Below are positions 43,542-51,818 of a stretch of 63,408 nt of DNA, in pieces (position 1 is the stretch's first letter; each line of letters begins with the position of its first letter). The position numbers and the translations under genes were made by a program. The notes below the pieces were generated by a model. It worked only from the letters and a program-made list of their open reading frames with translations. It was not told the origin of the DNA and did not search any database. The DNA comes from Paracraurococcus lichenis (lineage in GTDB: Bacteria > Pseudomonadota > Alphaproteobacteria > Acetobacterales > Acetobacteraceae): assembly GCF_030657435.1 (NCBI RefSeq), contig NZ_JAUTWS010000036.1:1-63408 (forward strand), written 5' to 3'.

Positions 43542-44258
43542 TCACAGGTGGAGGTAAGTCTCGCGTATTTCCGGCGCCGCCGCCAAGGCTTCGGTGCTGC
43601 CGGTCCAGACGGTGCGGCCCTTCTCTACCACCACATGCCGGTCGGCCAACCGCATGACGGCGGAGAGGGTCTTGTCGATCAGCAGGATCGCCTGGCCCTC
43701 CCGCTTCAACCGCGCCAGCACCGCCCAGATCTCGGCGCGGATCAGCGGCGCCAGGCCCTCCGTCGCCTCGTCCAGGATCAGCAGGCGCGGATTGGTCATC
43801 AGCGCGCGGCCGATCGCCAGCATCTGCTGCTCCCCGCCCGAGAGCTGGGCGCCGAGGTTGCGCCGCCGCTCCGCCAGGCGGGGGAAGAGGGCGTAGACCG
43901 CCGGCAGGGTCCACCGCGGGGCACCGCCGGCGCGGTTGGCGGCGGTCGCGGCGAGGTTCTCCTCCACCGTCAGGGTGGGGAAGACCTGGCGGCCTTCCGG
44001 CACCAGGCCGATGCCGCGCTGCGCCACGCGGTGTGGCGGCTGCCCCGCAAGGTCCGTGCCTGCGAAGCCGATGCGGCCGCCGAGCAGCGCGCCGCCGGAG
44101 GCGGGCAGGAGCCCCATGATGGTGCGCACCGTCGTGGTCTTGCCCATGCCGTTGCGGCCGAGCAGCGTCACCACCTCTCCCGCGGCGACGGCCAGGGAGA
44201 TGCCGAACAGCACCTGGCTGCCGCCGTAGCCGGCATGGAGATCCTCGACCCGCAGCAT
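43542..44258 (-). CDS. livF: branched-chain-type ABC importer ATPase (LivF-like)
   Basis: A 238-residue ATPase. Walker A is GRNGMGKTT, the signature motif LSGGEQQMLAIGRAL, and Walker B LLILDEATEGLAP; the Asp-Glu pair and the short length fit LivF. It powers the importer with the LivG-like partner. Its ATG shares one base with the livG stop. HAAT-family importers with aromatic operons usually carry aromatic acids or their amides. Confidence 0.92.
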   Translation of the reverse strand: MLRVEDLHAGYGGSQVLFGISLAVAAGEVVTLLGRNGMGKTTTVRTIMGLLPASGGALLGGRIGFAGTDLAGQPPHRVAQRGIGLVPEGRQVFPTLTVEENLAATAANRAGGAPRWTLPAVYALFPRLAERRRNLGAQLSGGEQQMLAIGRALMTNPRLLILDEATEGLAPLIRAEIWAVLARLKREGQAILLIDKTLSAVMRLADRHVVVEKGRTVWTGSTEALAAAPEIRETYLHL

Positions 44259-45013
44259 CAGGCGACCTCGTCCTCGCCCAGATAGGCGGCGCGCACCGCC
44301 GGATCGGCGCGGATCTCTGCCGGCGCGCCGGTGGCGATCACCCTGCCATAGACCAGGACGGAGATGCGGTCGGCGAGGGCGAAGACCGCCTGCATGTCGT
44401 GCTCCACCAGCAGGACGGCGTAGCGGCCCTTCAGGCTGCGCAGCAGCCGGACCAGCCGCTCCGTCTCCTCCGGCCCGGCGCCGGCCAGCGGCTCGTCCAG
44501 CAGCAGCAGGCGCGGCTGCATGGCGAGCGCGATGGCGAGCTCGAGCTGCCGCCGCTCGCCATGCGAGAGGGCGCCGGCCGGCACCTGGGCGCGGGCGCCG
44601 AGGCCGACCTGATCGAGGGCCTCCAGCGCCTCGCGGTTCAACGCAACCTCGGAGGCCGCGGGCCGGATGAAGCGGAAGGAGGAGCCACTGCGCGCCTGCA
44701 CCGCGAGCGCCGCGTTCTCCAGCGCGGTGAAGCCGGGCAGCACGGCGGTGATCTGGAAGCTGCGGGCGAGGCCGAGCCGCGCCCGGCGCGCCAGCGGCAG
44801 GGTGGTGACATCCCGGCCGGCGAAGAGCACGCGCCCGGCATCCGGCCGCAGCGTGCCGCTGACCTGGTGGATCAGCGTGGTCTTGCCGGCGCCGTTCGGG
44901 CCGATGACGGCATGGATTTCGCCCGGCGCCACCTCGAGCGAGACGTCGTCGGTCACGGCGAGGCCGCCGAAGCGCTTGCGCAGCCCCTCAAGGCGGAGGA
45001 TCGGCTCAGCCAT
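44258..45013 (-). CDS. livG: branched-chain-type ABC importer ATPase (LivG-like)
   Basis: A 251-residue ATPase. Walker A is GPNGAGKTTL, the signature LSHGERRQLELAIALA, and Walker B LLLDEPLAGAGPEE. The family-typical LARSFQITAVLPGFTALENA stretch is present, and the C-terminal AYLGED marks LivG. It pairs with the LivF-like protein. It starts 27 bases after livM. Confidence 0.92.
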   Translation of the reverse strand: MAEPILRLEGLRKRFGGLAVTDDVSLEVAPGEIHAVIGPNGAGKTTLIHQVSGTLRPDAGRVLFAGRDVTTLPLARRARLGLARSFQITAVLPGFTALENAALAVQARSGSSFRFIRPAASEVALNREALEALDQVGLGARAQVPAGALSHGERRQLELAIALAMQPRLLLLDEPLAGAGPEETERLVRLLRSLKGRYAVLLVEHDMQAVFALADRISVLVYGRVIATGAPAEIRADPAVRAAYLGEDEVA

Positions 45014-45040
45014 GGCGCCGCCTTGGCGAGCGGGGCGGAT

Positions 45041-45994
45041 TCACGCCTTCGGGCATGCCTGCCCTCCGGCGATCCGCCCCAGCCCGACCAGCCCGCCGCG
45101 GAGGAAGAGCACGGAGAGCACCAGCAGCGGGCCGAAGATGAGCCGCCAGTGCGGCGTCAGGTGGCCCAGCCATTCCTCCAACAGCAGGATGGCGAGTGCG
45201 CCGAGCACCGCGCCGAAGGGGCTGCCGAGGCCGCCGAGGATGACCATGAAGAGCAGGTCGCCCGAGCGCTGCCAGGCGAGGAAGGAGGGCGCGACGAACT
45301 CGGTCGCGTTCGCCAGCAGGAAGCCTGCAAGCCCGGCGATGCCGCCGGCAATGGCATAGGCCGTGAGGCGATAGGGATAGGGCGAGACGCCGACCGCCTG
45401 CACCCGCAACTCGTTCTGCCGGGCCGCCCGCAGCACCCGCCCGAAGCGGGAGGCGAGCAGCATGCGGCAGAGCAGGAAGGTGCCGAGGAGCAGGCCGAGG
45501 CAGAGGTAGTGGAAGGCCAGCCGGTCCTGCATCCAGCGCGCGCCGGCCACCGTGCTGCGGCCATAGAGCGTATAGCCGTCATCACCGCCGTAGACGGCGA
45601 GCGAACTCGCGGTGAAGAAGGCCATCTGTCCGAAGGCCAATGTGATCATGATGAAGGGCACGCCGCCGGTGCGCATGGCGACCGCGCCGGTCGCCAGGGC
45701 GAAGAGCGCGGCCGCGAGGATCGCGACGGGGGCGACCACCAGTGCCTCCGTGACCCGTGCATCGTCCAGCACCACCACGGCATAGGCGCCGATGCCGAGC
45801 ATGGCGGCCTGGCCGAGGCTGACCAGCCCCGCCCCGCCCACCACCAGCCAGAGCGAGAGGGCGGCGATGCCGAGGATCATGGCCCGCGCCAGCAGTGTCA
45901 TCGCCCAGCCTGCGCCGAAGCCGAGGAAGGGCGCCGCCGCCAGCAGCCCGAAGACCAGCAGCGGCAGCGCCGCCGCGCGCAGCGCCTGCGTCAT
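45041..45994 (-). CDS. livM: branched-chain-type ABC importer permease (LivM-like)
   Basis: A 317-residue inner-membrane permease with about eight to ten helices. The LivM hallmarks GGAGLVSLGQAAMLGIGAY near residue 50 and GGLGSPFGAVLGA near 255 are present. Its ATG at 45994 overlaps the livH stop (ATGA), so the two permease halves are translationally coupled. Confidence 0.92.
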   Translation of the reverse strand: MTQALRAAALPLLVFGLLAAAPFLGFGAGWAMTLLARAMILGIAALSLWLVVGGAGLVSLGQAAMLGIGAYAVVVLDDARVTEALVVAPVAILAAALFALATGAVAMRTGGVPFIMITLAFGQMAFFTASSLAVYGGDDGYTLYGRSTVAGARWMQDRLAFHYLCLGLLLGTFLLCRMLLASRFGRVLRAARQNELRVQAVGVSPYPYRLTAYAIAGGIAGLAGFLLANATEFVAPSFLAWQRSGDLLFMVILGGLGSPFGAVLGALAILLLEEWLGHLTPHWRLIFGPLLVLSVLFLRGGLVGLGRIAGGQACPKA

Positions 45995-46914
45995 CCCGCC
46001 CGCGCCGGGAAAAGGCCGCGCGGCCGCACGGCGAGGATCAGCGCCATGGCGATATAGACCAGCATGGAGCCGATCGCCGCCCCGGCCTGCCGCGCCGGGG
46101 AGGGTGCGAGGAAGAGCCGCATGAGGTCCGGCAGCAGGGAGCGTCCCAGCGTCTCGACCAGCCCGACCAGCAGGGCCGCGATGAAGGCGCCGCGCACGCT
46201 GCCGATGCCGCCGATGACGATGACGACGAAGGCGAGGATCAGCACCGTGTCGCCCATGCCGGGATCGACCGAGAGGATCGGCGCCGCCATCACCCCGGCG
46301 AAGCCCGCCAGCATGGCGCCGAAGCCGAAGACCAGCATGAAGAGCCGCCCGGTATCGACGCCCATGGCCGCCAGCATGGGCCGGTTGCTCGCGCCCGCGC
46401 GGACCAGCGCGCCGGCCCGCGTGCGCTCCACCAGCAGCCAGAGCAGCAGGGCGGCGGCGAGGCCGGCGACGAGGATCGCCAGCCGGTAGACCGGGTAGAC
46501 CAGCCCGGGCATCAGGGCGATGCCGCCCTGCAGCGCATCGGGGGTGGGCATCTGCAGCGGCGCGGTGCCCCAGATGACCTTCACCGCCTCGTTCAGGAAG
46601 AGGATGACGCCGAAGGTCGCCAGCACCTGCGCCAGGTGGTCGCGGTCATAGAGGTGGCGGAAGACCAGGAATTCCAGCGCCAGCCCGCAGGCCAGCGCGG
46701 CCGGCAGGGCGAGCAGCAGGCCGAGCCAGAAGCTGCCCGTCGCCGCGGCCAGGCTGGCGCCGAGATAGGCGCCCAGCATGTACTGCACGCCATGCGCCAG
46801 GTTGATGAAGTCCATGACGCCGAAGACCAGCGTCAGCCCGGCCGCGACCAGGAAGAGCAGGACGCCGAATTGCAGGCCGTTCAGGGCCTGCACGAACAGA
46901 AGCTGCGTCGTCAC
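45991..46914 (-). CDS. livH: branched-chain-type ABC importer permease (LivH-like)
   Basis: A 307-residue permease with about eight helices. LivH hallmarks are LNGLQFGVLLFLVAAGLTLV and FGVMDFINLAHG at the N-terminus, and IGGIGSVRGAFIAALLVG near residue 235. I chose GTG 46914, which gives the usual N-terminus directly before the first helix; the frame is open further upstream but reads into the binding-protein gene. It starts 13 bases after the binding-protein stop. Confidence 0.9.
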   Translation of the reverse strand: MTTQLLFVQALNGLQFGVLLFLVAAGLTLVFGVMDFINLAHGVQYMLGAYLGASLAAATGSFWLGLLLALPAALACGLALEFLVFRHLYDRDHLAQVLATFGVILFLNEAVKVIWGTAPLQMPTPDALQGGIALMPGLVYPVYRLAILVAGLAAALLLWLLVERTRAGALVRAGASNRPMLAAMGVDTGRLFMLVFGFGAMLAGFAGVMAAPILSVDPGMGDTVLILAFVVIVIGGIGSVRGAFIAALLVGLVETLGRSLLPDLMRLFLAPSPARQAGAAIGSMLVYIAMALILAVRPRGLFPARAG

Positions 46915-46927
46915 GCGCGCGCCGGAC

Positions 46928-48157
46928 CTAGCGCATGCGGCATTCGGCGGCCCAGGGATCCACGTCGTTGGACAGCACCTTGCGCACCGTCTCGGTCTGG
47001 AACCTGCCGTCCGGGCGCTTCGCCACTTGGCACAGCCAGAAATCCTGCACGGGATAGTGGTTGGCGCCGAACCTGAAATGGCCGCGGACCGAGCGGAAAT
47101 CGGCTGCCCGGATCGCCTCTCGCATCGCGCCCTTGTCGGAGAGCTTGCCGCCGGTCCTGCGGATGGCGCTGTCCAGCAGCATGGCGGCGTCGTAGCTCTG
47201 CGCCGCGTAGCTGCCAGGGACGTAGTTGTAGGCGGCCTCGAAATCCGTGACGAACCGCCTGTTCTGCGGGTTGTCCATGTTCGGCGCCCAGGGTGCGGCC
47301 GAATAGAAGCCGAGCGCCGCATCCTGCTGCGCGGGCAGCGTCGCCTCGTCCACCGTGAAGGTCGAGAGGAAGGGGATGCCGGCCAGGCCCGCCTGGCGGT
47401 ACTGCCGCACCAGGTTCACCCCGAGCCCGCCCGGCATGAAGGTGAAGATGGCGTCCGGCTTGGCCGCGGCGATCTTCGCCAGCTCGGCGGAGAAGTCGAG
47501 CTGAGTGAGGGGGACATAGACCTCGTCCACCACCTCGCCCTTGAAGCGGCTGCGGAATCCCGCCACCGCGTCGCGCCCGGCCTGGTAGTTCGGCGTCATG
47601 ACGAAGACGCGCCGGTAGCCGTTGTCGGTGGCGGCCTGGCCCATCACCGAATGGACCTGGTCGTTGTTGTAGGAGGTCGTGAAGAAGTAGGGGCTGCAGG
47701 CGCGGCCAGCGAAGGTCGAGGGGCCGGCATTGGTCGAGATCAGGAAGGTCTCCGCCTCCGTCACCGGCCGGGCGATGGCGCCGAGGATGTTGGAGAAGAC
47801 GACGCCGACGACGAAATCCACCTTGTCGCGCTCGAGCGCCGAGCGGACCTTGGTGACCGCCACTTCCGGCCGCAATTCGTCGTCGATGACCAGCACCTCG
47901 GCAGGCAGGCCGCCGAGCTTGCCCTGCGTGTGCTTCAGCCCCTGCAGGAAGCCGTCGCGGAGCTGGGTGCCGAGCGCGGCCTGCGGCCCGGTCAGCACCG
48001 CGACCAACCCGATCTTCACCCCCGCCGCCTGGGCGCGGGCGTGGATCGCCGGCATCGCCAGGGCCGAGGTCGCCACGCCACCCAGAACACCACGCCTGCC
48101 GATCACCATCTCCGCCCCCCGATCCGGTCCCGCATCAGCCTTTGCGTCAACTGTCAC
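46928..48157 (-). CDS. ABC importer substrate-binding protein (LivJ/Peripla_BP_6 type)
   Basis: A periplasmic type I binding protein of 409 residues from GTG 48157 (which overlaps the hydrolase stop, GTGA), or 393 from ATG 48109. The second start gives a compact leader with a twin-Arg-like IGRRGVLGG, a hydrophobic core and a cleavage site after HARAQA. The mature part begins VKIGLVAVLTGPQAALG and shows the two-lobe HAAT pattern. The ligand cannot be read directly. Its gene neighbours suggest an aromatic acid, formyl-kynurenine-like amide or similar compound. Confidence 0.9.
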   Translation of the reverse strand: MTVDAKADAGPDRGAEMVIGRRGVLGGVATSALAMPAIHARAQAAGVKIGLVAVLTGPQAALGTQLRDGFLQGLKHTQGKLGGLPAEVLVIDDELRPEVAVTKVRSALERDKVDFVVGVVFSNILGAIARPVTEAETFLISTNAGPSTFAGRACSPYFFTTSYNNDQVHSVMGQAATDNGYRRVFVMTPNYQAGRDAVAGFRSRFKGEVVDEVYVPLTQLDFSAELAKIAAAKPDAIFTFMPGGLGVNLVRQYRQAGLAGIPFLSTFTVDEATLPAQQDAALGFYSAAPWAPNMDNPQNRRFVTDFEAAYNYVPGSYAAQSYDAAMLLDSAIRRTGGKLSDKGAMREAIRAADFRSVRGHFRFGANHYPVQDFWLCQVAKRPDGRFQTETVRKVLSNDVDPWAAECRMR

Positions 48158-48963
48158 CGTATCGCAAGGGCCATGGCGGTGGCGCGTCGGGCCAGTGCGC
48201 TCTCCGGCTCGGCAAGCGGGGCGAGGACGGTGAAGTGGTCGGCGCCCGGCAGCACCTCCGCCGTGCCGCCCCAGGCCGCGGCGAAGTCGCGGGTCTGGCG
48301 CAGGAACTCGCCGCTTTCCGCGCCGCCCACCACCGCATGCAGCGGGAAGCCGGGGGAGGGCAGGTACCGCGGCGAGAGGGCGCGGGCTTCTTCCCGCGAC
48401 AGCCGCAGGCCGGCACCGATCGTGGTCGGCAGCAGCGGCGCAAGCTCGAAGACCCCGGAGATGGGCAACCCGGCCGGCACCAGGTCGGCCGGCAGGTGAG
48501 GGTCGAGGGCGCGCCAGTCCGTCGCCATCAGCATGGCCGTCAGGTGGCCGCCGGCGGAATGGCCGGTCGCCAGCAGCTTCCGGCCGAAGCGCCGGTGCAG
48601 CAGCGCCGCCGCCGCCCGCATCTGCTGCACGATCGCGGCGAGCGTCACCTGCGGGCAGAGGTCGTAGGAGGGCACCGCGAGTGCCACCCCATGCGCCAGG
48701 AACCCGTGCGCGAGATGCGAGAAGAAGCTGCGGTCCAGCGCCTGCCAGTAGCCGCCATGGAGAAAGAGCGCGACCGGCCAGTCCCCGCCCGGGCCGGGGC
48801 GGAAGAGGTCGAGCCGCTCCCGCTCCCCGGCGCCATAGGGGATGTCGAGATCCTTCTCCGTCCAGGTCGCGCGGAAGGCGGCGGCATCACGCTGCCAGCC
48901 CGCGATGATCGCCGGGTGCCCCGGCACCCTGGCCCGGTTGTCGTATTCCGCCTGCAGGTCCAT
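48154..48963 (-). CDS. alpha/beta hydrolase, arylformamidase (kynurenine formamidase)-like
   Basis: A 269-residue alpha/beta hydrolase. The oxyanion motif HGGYWQ (about residue 69) is the hallmark of kynurenine formamidases and related esterases. The nucleophile elbow is GHSAGGH (about 134-140), and a late catalytic His is in GADHF. Kynurenine formamidase releases formate from N-formylkynurenine, one step before anthranilate. It heads the importer operon next to the anthranilate-CoA genes, so an amidase or esterase that makes the aromatic acid after uptake is plausible. Carboxylesterase activity is the main alternative. Confidence 0.82.
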   Translation of the reverse strand: MDLQAEYDNRARVPGHPAIIAGWQRDAAAFRATWTEKDLDIPYGAGERERLDLFRPGPGGDWPVALFLHGGYWQALDRSFFSHLAHGFLAHGVALAVPSYDLCPQVTLAAIVQQMRAAAALLHRRFGRKLLATGHSAGGHLTAMLMATDWRALDPHLPADLVPAGLPISGVFELAPLLPTTIGAGLRLSREEARALSPRYLPSPGFPLHAVVGGAESGEFLRQTRDFAAAWGGTAEVLPGADHFTVLAPLAEPESALARRATAMALAIR

Positions 48964-49086
48964 GGCGGGATTGGAGCGCGCCGCCGCGCCGCGGTCCAGA
49001 GCCCCGGGTGCGTCGAGGACGGGGTCCTCAGTTGAACGACATGCCGCCCGAGAGCGCCACGGTCCGGCCTGTCATCAACACATTGC

Positions 49087-49539
49087 CGATTTCGGCCGCA
49101 CCGCCTTGGCCCATGCCGGGAAGACCCAGCGCCGCATCGTCTCCGCCTGGATCGGCACGGCCTACGCCCAGGAGGACGCCGGAGCTGCTCATACCCAATG
49201 GCGGACCGTGGCCGACCAACTCCGCCCCAAGGTGCCCAAGCTGGCCGCCCTGATGGACCCGCCTCGGAGGACGTCCTCGCCACCCTGCACTTCCCCGCCG
49301 CGCATCGGGCCAAGTTGCTCAGCACCAACCCGATCGAGCGACTCACCGGCGAGATCAAGCGCCGCACCGACGTCGTCGGCATGTTCCCGAACGAGGCTGC
49401 CGCCGTCAGGCTGATCGGTGCCATCCTGCTCGAGCAGTCCGACGAATGCGCCACCCGGCGGGCCCGCACCATGACCCTGGAGACCATCAGCGCCATCGGC
49501 GATACTGCACCCGTCAGCCTGGCAGCCCTGGCATCCTGA
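49087..49539 (+). pseudogene. C-terminal fragment of an IS256-family transposase, frameshifted
   Basis: The first part (ADFGRTALAHAGKTQRRIVSA to KVPKLAALMD) and the second (SEDVLATLHFPAAHRAKLLSTN, then PIERLTGEIKRRTDVVGMFP to the end) are in different frames, with the shift near 49257. LLSTNPIERL followed by EIKRRTDVVGMFP is typical of IS256 Mutator-type transposases. The catalytic N-terminal two thirds are missing. It lies upstream of the hydrolase operon and may have replaced part of its promoter region. Confidence 0.88.
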
Positions 49540-49715
49540 CAAGGCGGATCAGCCCGCCCAGGAGCACAGCTCCTACACCACGCGTCGGGAGACAGCCCCG
49601 TACCGTCTCCGCGCAGGCCAGCGTACTGACGGCATGCAGCCTCGCTGCGGCGATTCGGCGAGAGCATCGCGCCGCCGCACGACATGCCGGGATCGACGCG
49701 GCGCGGGCGCGCCCG

Positions 49716-50837
49716 TCACGCATATCCCCCCGCAGGGGAAACGCCGCCCGCTCGCCGGGAGACCTCGGTCCTGTTCCAGGGCAACCCCGGCGCCCGCGGC
49801 GCGGCGGTGTCGTAGGCGCGGGCCATGGCGGAATAGAGCCTGATATAGTCGGCCGCCATCCGTCGGCTCGTGAAGCGCCGCTCGAAGCACCGTCGCACGC
49901 CGAGACGATCGATCTCCCGGAGCTTCCCCACCGCGCTGACCGCGGCATCCTCATCCGGCACGACGAAACCCGAGATCCCATTCTCCAGCACTTCCGGAAC
50001 CGAGCCGTGCGGATAGGCGATGACCGGCGTGCCGCAGGCCATGGCCTCGATCATCACCAGTCCGAAAGGTTCGGGCCAGTCGATCGGGAACAGGACTGCA
50101 GCGGCGCCGCCGACGAACCCGCCCATCTCGGACTGGCCGATCTCGCCGATGAACTCGACCCCGCCGTCGCAGAGCAGGGGACGGATGCGCGCCTCGAAAT
50201 AGGCCGCATCCGCCTTGTCCAGCTTCGCCGCGACGCGTAGCGGCAGGCCGGCGCGTCGGGCGATCCGGATCGCGCTGTCGAGCCCCTTCTCCGGGCAGAT
50301 CCGGCCGAGGAAGGCCAGGTAGCCATCGTGCTGCGGGTGCGGCGCGAGCAGGTCTGCCGGCAGCCCATGATGCACCGTACCGATGAACCGCCCGACCGGT
50401 AGCAGTCGCCGCTGGTGGTCCGAAATCGCCACCAGCGGCGCGTCGGGGAAGACGCGGAACAGGGCATCCAACTCCGGCAGGTCGAGCCGGCCATGCATGG
50501 TGGTGAGGTGCGGCAGCCGCACCGCGGCGAGGGCCGGCAGGTGGTAGTGGTCGATGTGGAAGTGCAGGACATCGAACTCCGCGGCGCGCCGCAACACGTC
50601 CTGCACGAGTTGCACATAGGGCGCGACCGGGTCGCGCGCCTGGCCGCTCAGCCGCAGGCCGCAATCGACGGTCGGGATCAGGCGCGCACGGGTGCGGCTG
50701 TCCCCGCTGGCGAAGAGCGTGACATCGTGCCCGAGCTCAACCAGGTCCTCGGTCAGGTAGGATACGACCCGCTCCGTGCCGCCGTAGCGCAATGGCGGCA
50801 CCGCTTCGGCCAGCGGGGCGATCTGGGCTATGCGCAT
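49716..50837 (-). CDS. GT4-family glycosyltransferase
   Basis: A 373-residue retaining glycosyltransferase of the GT-B fold. The N-terminal domain starts RIAQIAPLAEAVPPLRYGGTERVV with the Gly-rich acceptor loop. The C-terminal domain has FLGRICPEKGLDSAIRIA and the donor-site motif EPFGLVMIEAMACGTPVIA with two Glu. It transfers a sugar from a nucleotide donor to an unknown acceptor. It overlaps the upstream kinase gene by ten bases, so the two are coupled. Similar kinase-glycosyltransferase pairs occur in stress-type loci of Rhizobiales and Roseomonas; this is family knowledge, not shown here. Confidence 0.88.
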   Translation of the reverse strand: MRIAQIAPLAEAVPPLRYGGTERVVSYLTEDLVELGHDVTLFASGDSRTRARLIPTVDCGLRLSGQARDPVAPYVQLVQDVLRRAAEFDVLHFHIDHYHLPALAAVRLPHLTTMHGRLDLPELDALFRVFPDAPLVAISDHQRRLLPVGRFIGTVHHGLPADLLAPHPQHDGYLAFLGRICPEKGLDSAIRIARRAGLPLRVAAKLDKADAAYFEARIRPLLCDGGVEFIGEIGQSEMGGFVGGAAAVLFPIDWPEPFGLVMIEAMACGTPVIAYPHGSVPEVLENGISGFVVPDEDAAVSAVGKLREIDRLGVRRCFERRFTSRRMAADYIRLYSAMARAYDTAAPRAPGLPWNRTEVSRRAGGVSPAGGYA

Positions 50838-51559
50838 TGTTCGCCGTTCCTCGCGGTGTCGCGTCCATCTCCGTTTCCGGACTCCATGGCCAACCTGACC
50901 GTGAAGCGTGCGCCGGGCGGGGTGCCGTCGATCTCAAGCCGACCGCCGAGCGTCCGGGTGAGGTGGTGCACGAGACGGATGCCAAGGCCGCCGGCGGACC
51001 CACGCAGCACGCTGTCCGGAAGTCCCGGCCCGGTGTCGGCGACCAGCAGGCGCAGCGTGTTGTCGGGCCCGGGCGCCAGCACGACCCTGACCTCGCCCAT
51101 GCCATAGGGCGTGATGCCGTGCTTCACCGCATTGGTGACCAACTCGGTGACAATGAGGCCGAGGCCCAGGATGCGGTTGGGCTGGAGCGGCACATGGGAC
51201 GCCTCGACGACCACTGCGCGGGAGGTGGGCAAGCCGAGGGAACGCGACAGGTTCGCGCAGAGGTCGTGCAGGTAAGCGCCGGCCTCCAACTCGCCACCGT
51301 CGTGGCGGTGCAGACGCTCGTGCACCTGCGCCACGGCGCGCACGCGCCGGCTGGCCTGGATCAGGCCGTCATGCAGCACCGGTACGTCGAGGTGCCGCCG
51401 TGCCTGCAGGTGCAGCATCGCGGCGACGAGCTGCAGGCTGTTCTTGATACGGTGATGGGCCTCATTGACCAGCAGCTCCGCCGGGTCAAGTCGCGGCACG
51501 TATGGCGCGTCTTCGGGCGGTGGAGCCGTCCACTCCTGCGTATTCGCCAACTGGATCAA
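50828..51559 (-). CDS. stand-alone HWE/HisKA_2-type histidine kinase
   Basis: A 243-residue soluble kinase lacking any sensor domain. The HisKA_2 helix carries the phospho-His in NEAHHRIKNSLQLVAAMLHLQA (about 32-53). The ATPase domain has LIVTELVTNAVKHG, VADTGPGLP and GGLGIRLVHHL. The frame is open to 52117, but TTG 51559 follows GGGGAGAGG and gives the natural short form. Such kinases often phosphorylate PhyR-type or single-domain receivers. It lies between the hybrid kinase and the glycosyltransferase on the same strand. Confidence 0.82.
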   Translation of the reverse strand: MIQLANTQEWTAPPPEDAPYVPRLDPAELLVNEAHHRIKNSLQLVAAMLHLQARRHLDVPVLHDGLIQASRRVRAVAQVHERLHRHDGGELEAGAYLHDLCANLSRSLGLPTSRAVVVEASHVPLQPNRILGLGLIVTELVTNAVKHGITPYGMGEVRVVLAPGPDNTLRLLVADTGPGLPDSVLRGSAGGLGIRLVHHLTRTLGGRLEIDGTPPGARFTVRLAMESGNGDGRDTARNGEQCA

Positions 51560-51818
51560 GGTACACCTCTCCCCCGCGGGACCGAAGGCCTGGCCGCCCG
51601 CCGAAACCGGTCGGGCACAGGACGGGCGGGCGTGCGACAGCCGTCGTGCGCGGCATGTATGCATGCCGCACAAACCTCGTCGCCTCTGATATCTCGTGCG
51701 TGGGCCGCCAGGCACATCCGCAACTCTCACCGCCGTCCTGCACGGACTGAAGGCCGAAATGCGCAATGCGGCTAGGCGGTGGCGATCCCTAGGGAGAGGT
51801 GCGGAGTCGCCCGGTTCA

